DNA of 64,000 bases from assembly GCA_023525975.1 (NCBI GenBank), contig CM042032.1:73616260-73680259 (forward strand), written 5' to 3'. Position numbers and translations under genes: made by a program. Under the pieces are notes generated by a model. It had not been told where the DNA came from. It did no database searches and was given only the letters and a program-made list of their open reading frames with translations. Positions 22,769-34,700 of the stretch are shown here, in pieces. The stretch comes from Smallanthus sonchifolius (Eukaryota; Streptophyta; Magnoliopsida; Asterales; Asteraceae). The stretch's first letter is position 1, and every line of letters starts with the position of its first letter.

Positions 22769-25700
22769 ATGAAGTTTGGAAAGGAATTTGCTTCACAGAT
22801 GGTGCCAGAATGGCGAGAAGCATATATGAATTACAACTTCCTCAAGACTCTCTTAAAAGAAATCTTGATTTTCCGGCGGCAGCAGAGCAGGTCACTGGAG
22901 AATCAGGTGAACCCACGGTCGCCACAGTTGAAAGCAACGACTTTGAAGAGAAGGGGGTCTCTTTACAGAGCTTTCAGTGGGCTGACTGGTCGGTACGGTA
23001 ACAAAAGTCCCAAACAAGATAAAGAAGATGAAGTGATTCTAGTAAGTGCAATGCATACAGCAGATGAAGAACGAGGGGAAGATGGTCGGAGTTACCAGAC
23101 AATGTTTCTCCGGTCGTCGGAGGAAGGTGGCGAGTATGAGCTTGTGTTTTTCAGAAGACTTGATGATGAGTTCAATAAAGTTGTTAACTTTTATAGAGCT
23201 AAAGTGGAGGAGGTGATGAAGGATGCTGAAGAGTTGAATATACAAATGGATGCTCTTATTGCCCTTAGAATCAAAGTCAATGATCCTGCTGCTGTCTCTC
23301 CCTTCACCAACCAAAGAAACACAGGTAATCAATTTTAAATAAAATCATCAAATTTGAATAAAATCTTTACAGTAAAATATTAAATATTTACTAAGTTTAG
23401 ATAAATTTTAGGTTATCCAATGGAGGTGATTCATGAAGAACAACAAGAAAAGAGATCAGATGATGTCAGGGAATACCAGATGGCTTCTTTAGAAGTTTTA
23501 AATCATATAAAAATCAACACCACCGCAGAAACACCGTTATCCGCCATCAAAAATGTGTTCCATGGTTCAAAATCAGACCTGCATTTCAACAAAAAAGAAC
23601 TTAGAGATGCGAAAGAAAAGTTGAAGCAAGCTTTTATTGAGTTCCATGAAAAGCTTCGGTTACTAAAGAACTACGTGTAAGCATTAACTAAGTGCGTTTA
23701 TATGACGTAAAAATTAGAAACAAGTTAACTGAATTGCATCTTGCTTTACATACCAGCTTCCTGAATCAATTGGCCTTCTCCAAGATAATGAAGAAGTATG
23801 AAAAGGTTAGGTTTTATTTATTTATTTATTTATTTTTGGGTTGTATGTGCCACCGGTTGCTGACCAAAATGGTTAGTCCAGATCACATCAAGAAACGCAT
23901 CAGATGCTTACTTAAAGATGGTTGAAGAGTCTTACTTGGCCCAATCTGATGAGGTATGTGTATGGTACTTAAACAGGAATCAAACTATAAATCAGTTAAT
24001 GTTGTGATAAACATTTACAAAAAATTTCCTTCAGGTTACTAAGCTCATAGAGAGAGTCGAATCATCATTTGTAAAGCATTTCTGTAACGGGAATCGCCAT
24101 CAAGGAATGAGCACCTTAAAGCCAAATGCTAAAAGAAAGAGGCACCAGGACACATTTTATGTGGGTAAGTTACACACGTGCTGAAAGATAACTTATTGTT
24201 GATTTAAACAGTACAACTTTGACCAATGTATTTTCTGTTGCAGGTTGCTTCTTTGGATGCTCGTTAGCACTTGTGGTGGCGATCATTGTAGATATACATG
24301 CGGGAAATCTTCTCAACAGTGGAGGTCGAACTCAGTACATGAATACCATCTTTCCACTATACAGCTTGTTTGGATTTCTGGTGTTACATATGCTGATGTA
24401 TGCTGCAAATATATATTACTGGACACAATATCGTGTCAATTACTCGTTTATATTTCAATTCAAGCCCGGCACAGAATTGGGTTATACTGAAGTTCTACTA
24501 CTCAGTTCTGGCCTATCAGTACTCACTCTTGCAGCTGCACTCTCAAATCTTGAAATGGAATTGGATCCAAGAACTCAAAGATACAAAACACTAACTGAAC
24601 TACTCCCTATAGGCTTAGTCATTGTAAGAAATTCCTCTTTTTCCCTTACATTTCTAAAAAAAGTATATATGAAGTCAGCTATTTTTGAGGTATGCCCATG
24701 ATGAATCAATAGTGTATATCTTCTTTAAGCACTAATCATCATGTAGGATACATCACATACTAATCCCTCATACGTTTATGTATCTGTGTTTCAGTTACAT
24801 CGTAAACTATGTTTTGTAGGTTGTAATTCTGATAACAGTCTGTCCATTTAATATCTTCTATCGTGCAAACCGTTTCTTCCTCTTAGTCTGTTTATGGCGC
24901 TGCATTTGTGCTCCTTTTTATGCAATCACTCTCGCTGATTTCTTCTTGGCTGATCAGTTTACTAGTCAGGTACGATTCAAAAGCGTTGGGGAACAATGTT
25001 CATACTCGTTCAAGGAACCATAAACTGTTTAAACTTTTTTGGTTTCAGGTTCAGTTATTGAGGTATTTGCAGTTCTATGTATGCTACTATGGTTGGGGAG
25101 ATTTCAAGAGGAGGAACGCAGACAATTGCAAAGGCAGTGTTTATAATGTTATTACTATAGTTATTGCTGTTATTCCATTTTGGATCCGAGTCCTACAGGT
25201 ACATAATCTACAATTCACTGTCAACTTGTACACCAATAATTTCATTTCTAAGCTTTGTTTTAAAAAGCGCAAGGCGCAAAAAAGCGAGAGGGTCTAAAAC
25301 CGAGGCGCAAGGCGCAAAAGCGCACCGCTTTTCGTGCGCGAGTCGCACATGTTTAAAATAAACTTATAAATATATATAAACCAATTATAACACAAAAAAC
25401 ACATTAATGTACATATAATTAACATCTAAAACACATCATATCTGTTGGGCTGTGAAAGCTTTGGGCCATTGTAGAGTATGAAGGCTTTTAGGGTCAGCCG
25501 GCCCTAGAGTCTGTCAGGTTACGGGTTTCGGGCTGGGCCCCATATGGGCTTAACTTGTTGGTTAAGCTATTAACCCTAGACTAGTCTCTATATATATTAG
25601 ATAGATAAATACATATTATTATATTAGAGTGATTAGAGTGTAATTATGTTCTCTATTTATACTCCTTGTAATCATTCTTATTACATACAATAATACAATA

Positions 25701-28700
25701 CAATTACCAAGATTAACTTGGTATCAGAGCTTTGATCCAACCCTAAAAATTTACTGCCGCCGCCGCTACACTACCGACACCACCCAGACCGAACCCTCCA
25801 CCTTTACTGTTGCCAACAAAAGTCCCCAGTGGCGAGATGCCATGGCTGAGGAATACAAGGCTTTATTGAGAAACGGTACATGGACATTAGTTCCTCCTGT
25901 CTCTAACGCTAATGTAGTTGATTGCAAATGGGTATACAGGCTTAAAAGGGATCAACACGGTACAATCAAACGTTACAAGGCACAGTTAGTTGCCAAAGGT
26001 TTCAAGCAACAAGCTGGTGTTGATTATCATGAAACCTTCAGTCCCGTTGTGAAGGCCACAACAATCCGTGTGGTTCTTTCCTTCGCAGTTGCACGAGGTT
26101 GGTCCTTACGACAACTGGATGTTCAGAATGCTTTCCTGCATGGTGACCTACAGGAAACGGTTTATTTGCGCCAACCACCGGGATTTGTTGATCCCGCCAA
26201 ACCAAACCATCTATGTCTATTGCACAAATCACTGTATGGTTTAAAACAGGCCCCCAGAGCGTGGTTTCAACGCTTATCTGGAGTTCTTCACAGATTGGGC
26301 TTCAAAGGATCCAAAACTGACCCGTCACTCTTTATCTACTCGTCTGCTGGAACTCTTTTATACATGCTTGTATATGTTGACGACATTATTTTGACAGGCA
26401 ACAGTCAGGCAGCTATTGGCGGCATAGTAAAAAATCTGAGTAACACCTTTGCAGTGCAAGACATAGGCACTCTATCTTATTTTCTGGGTATTGAGGTTAC
26501 TTCCAAAGGGTCTGATTTGATTCTCTCTCAGAAGAAGTACATTATGGAGCTTTTAACCAAGGCTGGCCTTTCGCAATCAAAACCGGTTCCATCGCCTTGC
26601 TCCACCTCGGCTACTCTGGCCCTTGGTGACAGTCCACTTTTTGAAAATCCGATGCGATATCGACAGGTTGTAGGGGCTCTTCAGTATCTCACATTGACTA
26701 GACCTGACATAACCTTTGCAGTCAACAAAGTTTGTCAATTTATGCACTCACCTACAGAGAATCACTTGTCCGCTGTTAAAAGAATACTCAGATATCTGCA
26801 AGGTACCTCGCATCATGGTCTTCTATTTCAACGGGCTTCTGGCTCCACACTACATGCCTATACAGATGCTCATTTTCGGTCTCTCACTGCGTTCTCTGAT
26901 GCGGATTGGGCAGGTTGTCCTGATGACCGTCGATCCACTGGGGGTTATGCCATCTATCTCGGGTCAAATCTTGTCTCCTGGTCAGCTAGGAAACAACGCA
27001 CTGTCTCTCGGTCATCAACTGAATCTGAATACAAAGCACTAGCCGATACTGTTGCCGAACTTACTTGGCTTGAAGCCCTTCTACGTGAACTTCACGTCCC
27101 AGTGCAGTCTGCTCCTATCTTATGGTGTGACAACTTAGGAGCCACATACTTATCAGCAAATCCTATTTTCCATGCTCGCACAAAGCATGTGGAGATCGAT
27201 TTTCACTTTGTCAGAGAAAAGGTTGCACAAGGGAAACTTTCGGTTCAATTCATATCTACAAATGACCAGATTGCTGATGTTTTTACAAAACCACTACCTT
27301 CAGAGAGATTTGCAACTTTACGAGACAAGCTACAACTCGTTTCCCGGTCTTAGCTTGAGGGGGAATATTAGATAGATAAATACATATTATTATATTAGAG
27401 GGATTAGAGTGTAATTATGTTCTCTATTTATACTCCTTGTAATCATTCTTATTACATACAATAATACAATACAATTACCAAGATTAACTATATATATGAT
27501 GTAATAGTCTTGTAATTCTTTGAGCACCTAAATATAATAAACACCCTAGTTGCAGTAAGTAGATGTAGGTCATACCGACCGAACCACTATAAATCTTTCG
27601 TGTCGTTTATTCGTTTTAGCGTGTGTTGCGTGTTGTGTGATACCCTAACAACTGGTATCAGAGCTTGGCTCTTGATCGTGTCACACTAACAGCCGCTGCC
27701 CGGGGTGCTAGGGTTCCGTGGTGAACAGTACCCGTCGTGAACAATATTTTCCGGCTGCTACAGTGTTTTTCGACTGCTACAGTACTCGTATTTTGCCGTC
27801 GCTGCAAGTTTGTCGTCGTTCGCCGCTGCTGATTAGGGTTTCGCCGCTAAGTCTCAGCCGCCGAAAACCCTGCTTTCCACCACTTCTCTGCCGCTGACAG
27901 ATCTGATTTCTGTCCCGTTTCCGCTGCTGCTACCGCTGTTGTTGACCTGGTCAACCGCAGCCGTCAAACTCTAAATCCGATAAACTGTTTATCGGTGTTC
28001 AAAGTCGTTTATTACTGATTTTTGGTTGAGATTGGTTGAATAGACAGTGTCCAATAGAACAGTCAATACGTTCAGGCCGCCGCCACTGCTGTGTTTGTTC
28101 ACTGTTCCTGGTCTCGACTCGATCAGTTCTACTCGGTAAGTTTTGTTTCAATGGCAGAAGAAGGTAAGGTAAAGATAGTGGCGTTTGATGGACAAGATTA
28201 TGGATTCTGGAGAATGCAAATTGAAGACATGCTCTATCAGAAGAGCTTACATCTTTCGATAATTGGTTTGACAGCAAAACCAGAGAAAATGTCTGAAGCC
28301 GACTGGAATCTCCTAGACAGACAAGCCTTTGGAGTAGTAAGGTTGTCTTTGTCAAGGAACGTGGCCTACAACATAGTCAAAGAAAAGACCACTTCAGGTT
28401 TGTTAAAAGCCTTGGCTGACATGTATGAGAAGCCCTCTGCCGTTAATAAGGTATTTCTCATCAGGCAATTGGTTAACACCAAGTTGAGAGAAGGTTCGTC
28501 TGTTTCTGCCCATATTAATGATTTCAATTCTATTTTAACTCGGTTAGAATATGTTGATATTAACTTTGAGGATGAGCTACAAGCTCTCCTATTGTCTTCT
28601 TTGCCCGAAAGCTGGTCAGGTACTGTTACAGCTGTCAGTGGTTCATCTGGAACTACCAAACTCACATTCAAGGGGATGCGAGATTTGATTCTAAATGAAG

Positions 28701-31700
28701 ACGTGCGTAGGAAAAACGCTGGAGAAACTTCCAGTTCTATTCTACATACTGAAGGAAGAGGGAGAAGACCAGAAAGGGGCAATAACAGGGGTAGGTCCAA
28801 ATCCAGAAAGAGAGGTCAGTCAAAACCAAGGGCTGACATTGAATGTTGGAATTGCAAAGAAAAGGGTCATTTTAGGAGCCAGTGTCCTAAACCAGTCGTT
28901 GCAAAAAACAATAAAGAGGTGAACAACGTAACAGCCGATGAAGAAGAAGAGGAAGTAGAAGATGATGCTCTTATTTGCTGCGTTGAAAACACTATCGAGT
29001 CCTGGATCATGGATTCAGGAGCTTCTTTTCACGTCGTCCCTTGCCCAGAGCTTGTGAAGAATCTACGAACAGGTAACTTTGGTAAAGTTCGTTTGGCTAA
29101 TGATAAGACACTTGACATTGCAGGGATTGGTGATGTTGATCTAAAAACCACACTCGGAACCATTTGGACATTGAAAGATGTCAGAGTAATTCCCAACTTG
29201 AAGAGGAAATTAATTTCAGTTGGTCAGCTGGATGACCAAGGTCACGGGGTTTTCTTCGGGGATGGTCAATGGAAGGTTATCAAGGGCAATCTTGTGATTG
29301 CACGTGGAAAGAAGAAGGGGACATTGTACATGGTAGAGGTACCCGCCGACGGTGTTAATGCCATGACTTCAAGTCCGAGTCCATCTAATTTATGGCACCA
29401 GCGACTCGGACATATGAGTGATAAAGGATTGAAAATGTTGGCCGAGAAAGGGAAGTTTCCAGATTTAAAGAAAGTTGAAACCGGATTCTGCGAACCATGC
29501 GTTCTCGGTAAACAGAAGAAAGTCACATTCTTGAAGACAACTCAGGCACCAAAAGCTCAGAAACTGGAGCTTATTCATTCGGATGTTTATGGACCTACTT
29601 CAGTCCAATCGGTAGGAGGATCTTCCTACTATGTGACATTCATTGATGACGCAACTCGAAAGGTATGGGTTTATTTCCTCAAAAATAAATTTGAAGTTTT
29701 TGATACCTTTAAGAAATGGAAAATTGCTGTTGAAAATGAAACTGATTTGAAGGTCAAATGCCTGAAGTCGGACAATGGTGGGGAATACATCAGCAAAGAA
29801 TTCACTGATTATTGTGCTGATCAGGGAATCAAGATGATCAAGACAGTCCCAGGAACTCCTCAGCAAAATGGAGTAGCAGAACGGATGAACAGAACACTTA
29901 ATGAAAGGGCGAGGAGCATGAGGTTAAACGCAGGGCTCCCCAAAATGTTCCAATCGGTAGGAGGATCTTCCTACATTGTGACATTCATTGATGACGCAAC
30001 TCGAAAGGTATGGGTTTATTTCCTCAAAAATAAATTTGAAGTTTTTGATACCTTTAAGAAATGGAAAATTGCTGTTGAAAATGAAACTGATTTGAAGGTC
30101 AAATGCCTGAAGTCGGACAATGGTGGGGATTACATCAGCAAAGAATTCATTGATTATTGTGCTGATCAGGGAATCAAGATGATCAAGACAGTCCCAGGAA
30201 CTCCTCAGCAAAATGGAGTAGCAGAACGGATGAACAGAACACTTAATGAAAGGGCGAGGAGCATGAGGTTAAACGCAGGGCTCCCCAAAATGTTCCAATC
30301 GGTAGGAGGATCTTCCTACTATGTGACATTCATTGATGACGCAACTCAAAAGGTATGGGTTTATTTCCTTAAAAATAAATTTGAAGTTTTTGATACCTTT
30401 AAGAAATGGAAAATTGCTGTTGAAAATGAAACTGATTTGAAGGTCAAATGCTTGAAGTCGGACAATGGTGGGGAATACATCAGCAAAGAATTCACTGATT
30501 ATTGTGCTGGTCAAGGAATCAAGATGATCAAGACAGTCCCAAGAAATCCTCAGCAAAATGGAGTAGCAGAACGGATGAACAGAACACTTAATGAAAGGGC
30601 GAGGAGCATAAGGTTAAACGCAGGGCTCCCCAAAATGTTCTGGGCCGATGCAGTTAACACTACGGCTTATCTAATTAATCGTGGACCGTCTGTTCCTTTG
30701 GGTTTCAAAATACCAGAGGAAGTGTGGAAAGGAAAGGAGGTTAGTCTCAAACATCTGAAGGTATTTGGTTGTTCTGTTTACCGTTTATTGAGTGACAGGG
30801 ATAAATTGGATCCAAAGGCCAAAAAGTGTACGTTCATTGGCTACGGATTAGACGAGATGGGTTACCGACTTTGGGATTCTGAAAGTAGGAAGGTAATCAG
30901 AAGTAAAAATGTCACGTTCAATGAAACAGAGTTATACAAAGACAAGAATGCAACAAAACCAGAAGTTCAGAAAGAATACATCGTTGTTGATACTGAGACC
31001 GAGAATACAAGTGATACTGAAACTCCAACAGATATTCAAGACAGTGTCAGAGGTTGATGATTCAATCGACAGTGACAGTTCTGAAGAAGAAATTGAAGAA
31101 CCATCACCAGCTACCGCTCCCGTTCCTCCTGAGACTAGGTGGGTCAGGAGATCTACTAGAGTTGCTGCACCGCCTGAGAGATATTCTCCATCTGCTAATT
31201 TTATGTTGCTAACAGAGAACGGAGAACCGCAATGCTACACAGAAGCCATTCGTCTAAAAGATTCATTGCAGTGGGAGATAGCAATGAAGGATGAAATAAA
31301 ATCTTTAGAGAAGAACAGAACGTGGGAGCTGACAAAGCTTCCCCCCGGTAAGAAGGCATTGCACAACAAATGGGTGTACAGGGTCAAAGATGAACACGAT
31401 GGTTCTAAGCGTTACAAGGCTAGATTGGTAGTTAAGGGGTTTCAACAGAAACCGGGGGTTGATTACAATGAAATCTTCTCTCCGGTTGTGAAGATGACTA
31501 CTATCAGGTTGGTCCTAAGTATTGTTGCTGCCGAGAGTCTTCATCTAGAGCAGCTAGATGTGAAGACAGCTTTTCTACATGGGGATCTGAATGAAGATAT
31601 TTACATGGCTCAACCTGAAGGGTTTCAGGTTAAAGGAAAAGAAAACATGGTCTGTAGACTAAAGAAGAGTTTGTATGGGTTGAAACAAGCTCCGAGGCAA

Positions 31701-34700
31701 TGGTACTTGAAGTTTGACAACTTCATGGGTAGATCCGGATACAAGAAATGTGAGATGGATCACTGCTGTTACATCAAGAAGTTCGAAAAGTCCTACATCA
31801 CCCTCCTTCTATATGTGGATGATGTTAATTGCAGGTTCTGACATGAAAGAGATAAATAAATTGAAGAAGCAAATGTCAGAAGAATTTGAAATGAAAGATC
31901 TGGGTGCTGCCAAACAGATACTCGGAATGAGTATCTCCAGGAACAAAGATGGATCTCTGACACTATCTCAAGAAAAGTATATTGGGAAAGTGTTAGAGAA
32001 ATTCAAAATGAAAGATGCCAAGTCCCGAAGCACTCCACTAGGAAGTCAGTTTAAGCTTTCAAAAGACCAGTCACCAAAAATCGAAGAAGACATAGCCGAA
32101 ATGACTAAGGTTCCTTACGCATCAGCTATGGGAAGCCTTATGTACGCCATGGTGTGCACGAGGCCAGACATAGCACAGGCCGTGGGGGTAATCAGTCGTT
32201 ATATGTCTAATCCAGGAAAAGAACACTGGGAGGCAGTCAAATGGCTGCTAAGATATTTGAAAGGCACTGCGAAGATGGGGTTACGGTTCTCAGGCAAAGA
32301 TATTGTTCTAAGGGGCTATACAGATGCAGACCTTGGGGGATGCAAGGATTCTTATAAAAGCACAACCGGGTTTGTTTTTTCAGTGGGAGGAACTGCGGTT
32401 AGTTGGATGTCCAGATTACAGAAGAGCGTTGCTCTTTCAACTACTGAAGCTGAGTATATGGCTTGTGCTGAAGCCAGTAAAGAGTTGATTTGGTTGAAGA
32501 ATTTTCTGGAAGAACTTGGGAAGAAACAGCCAGATAGTTCATTGTTTTGTGATAATCAAAGCGCTATTCATCTGGGGAAGAATCCTGTGTTTCATGGAAA
32601 AACGAAACACATTCAGCTTAGGTATCACTTCATCAGAGGTTTGATCAGTGATGGTACATTGAAGCTTGAAAAGATTAAAGGAACGGAGAATCCCGCATAT
32701 ATGCTTACTAAGGTGGTGACCTTAGAGAAGTTGAAGCTATGTATAGCTTCAACTGGCCTTCAGGAATAATGATGAAAAGGCGCTGCAGCTAGAGGTAGAG
32801 AAGTTACAAGACTACAAAGATGACGGAGACAGTTTGAAATTTATCAAAGCCTCCAAGTGGGAGATTGTAGAGTATGAAGGCTTTTAGGGTCAGCCGGCCC
32901 TAGAGTCTGTCAGGTTACGGGTTTCGGGCTGGGCCCTATATGGGCTTAACTTGTTGGTTAAGCTATTAACCCTAGACTAGTCTCTATATATATGATGTAA
33001 TAGTCTTGTAATTCTTTGAGCACCTAAATATAATAAACACCCTACTTGCAGTAAGTGGATGTAGGTCATACCGACCGAACCACTATAAATCTTTCGTGTC
33101 GTTTATTCGTTTTAGCGTGTGTTGCGTGTTGTGTGATACCCTAACACGGGCTGGGCTCCTTCGGGGGCAGCCGGCCCTAGTATGCTTAATTAAGTGGTTG
33201 CCATATTTAATTAGCCCTAATCTTGTTATTATAAATACTCAGTCATGTAATTGTAATTCTTTGCAGCACCTAAAAATAAAAGAAACCCTGGTTGCAGCCG
33301 TGGACGTAGGTCACTTTTGGCCGAATCACGTTATTTCCTTGTGTCGTTTATTGTTTTCTACTTCTTTTCGTTTGTGCGTGTTTGTGTGTGGTTTTTCCAC
33401 TGCGTTACCGACTTTGATACCTAACAAGTGGTATAAGAGTTTTGGCTCGTTGTTCACGGGAAAACGATCGGAGGGGGCAGTTGGAATTGCGATTGGTGCT
33501 GAACCAGTCTGTTGAGTTCTGGTTCGAATCTGCAAGGAAGGAGGTCTAGTCGCTGCTGTTTCTGCTGCTGAGTTTTCTGGGTCGCCACAAGCGCTACCGG
33601 AAAAAGGAATCGCCGCCAATTAGGGTTTTAGGGTAGCCGCCGGACCTGCTGTTGGTCGCCGAGACTGTGGTGGCCTGATTTTTTCGCTGGTGTTTTGGTC
33701 GCTGCTGGGATTTAGTTGCTGCCGGGTATCTTGATCGCCGATTAGGGTTTCTAAACCCTTGAGTCGACGGGTTAAGTTTTCATAGTCATCTGTTTGTTTG
33801 CTATTAGGTTGATCGGAACTCGGTTCTCTTACCGAGATCAGTTTTTTCGGATTAAGTTTCGTGTTCAGGTTCGTTTGTTTTTGCTTATCTGTTTCTGTTT
33901 GCTATTGAGATGGCTGAAGACGGGAAGGTGCAAATTGAGAAGTTCAACGATACTGATTTTGCATGGTGGAAGATGCAAATAATAGCCATGTTGAGTCAAA
34001 GGGACTTGGATGTGGTATTGGAAGAAAAAAAGGATAAGATTAATCAAGCTGATTGGGACTTGAAGGACAAGAAAGCCAAGGCGGCTATTACACTGTCTTT
34101 GACGAGGAGCGTAGCATTCAACATCATGAAGGAAACCATGGCTCATGGCATGATGTCAGCTCTGTTGAACATGTATGAGAAACCGTGGGCGGCAAATAAA
34201 GTGTTCTTGTTGAGAGAGTTGTTTTTTACTATGATGAAAGAAGGAAGCTTAGTGGCGGATCATATCAATAACTTAAATTTGATTATGTCTAAATTAAGTT
34301 ATGTGGGAATCAACTTTGATGATGAGATTCAGGCTCTATCGCTGTTGTGTTCACTGCCGGATACCTAGTCCGGAACGGTAACTGTTATTACTGATTCTAT
34401 AGGGCCTAGTGGGTTTACATTTGTAGGGATGAGGGATTTGATTCTTGGTGAAGACGTAAGATGCAGGAATCAAGGTAATTCATCTTCTATTGAGTTGTTG
34501 AATGTAGGAAGGGAAAGAGTGAGAAACAGAGACAGTGGGAGCAGGGGTAGGAGTTCATCTGGAACTCCACAGACTGTCACATGCTCGGGCTGCAAAAAAA
34601 GTTGGGCATTTTAAGAGTCAGTGTCCAAAAGGGAAAAAGAGAAAGTCTGCTGAAGAGAACACTGTTGAGGTCGCCTGTTATGATGATGCACTGGTATGTA

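Larger units (their letters stand above)
25470..33146 (+). mobile_element. Copia Y: near-complete Tnt1-like Ty1/copia element hosting copia Z
   Basis: The 5' LTR is 25470-25594 plus about 27494-27650 (split by copia Z) and the 3' LTR is 32866-33146; they run TGTAGAG...CCTAACA and are almost identical. The PBS TGGTATCAGAGC is at 27653-27664, and AAGTGGGAGAT precedes the 3' LTR. Domain order gag, protease, integrase, RT, RNase H is the copia order. Flanks (GCCAT left, CGGGC right) show no clean target duplication, so its ends in the X LTR may have been reworked. Confidence 0.88.

Noticed and set aside
29266..30556. Minus-strand ORFs of 86-95 codons repeated three times
   Set aside because: They are antisense shadows of the triplicated integrase segment.
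29606..30640. Three direct repeats as a CRISPR-like or satellite array
   Set aside because: Repeats are 345 bp, contiguous, without spacers, and encode integrase in frame.
25465..33151. Target duplication for copia Y
   Set aside because: The flanking 5-mers GCCAT and CGGGC do not match, so no duplication is claimed even though the LTR pair is clear.
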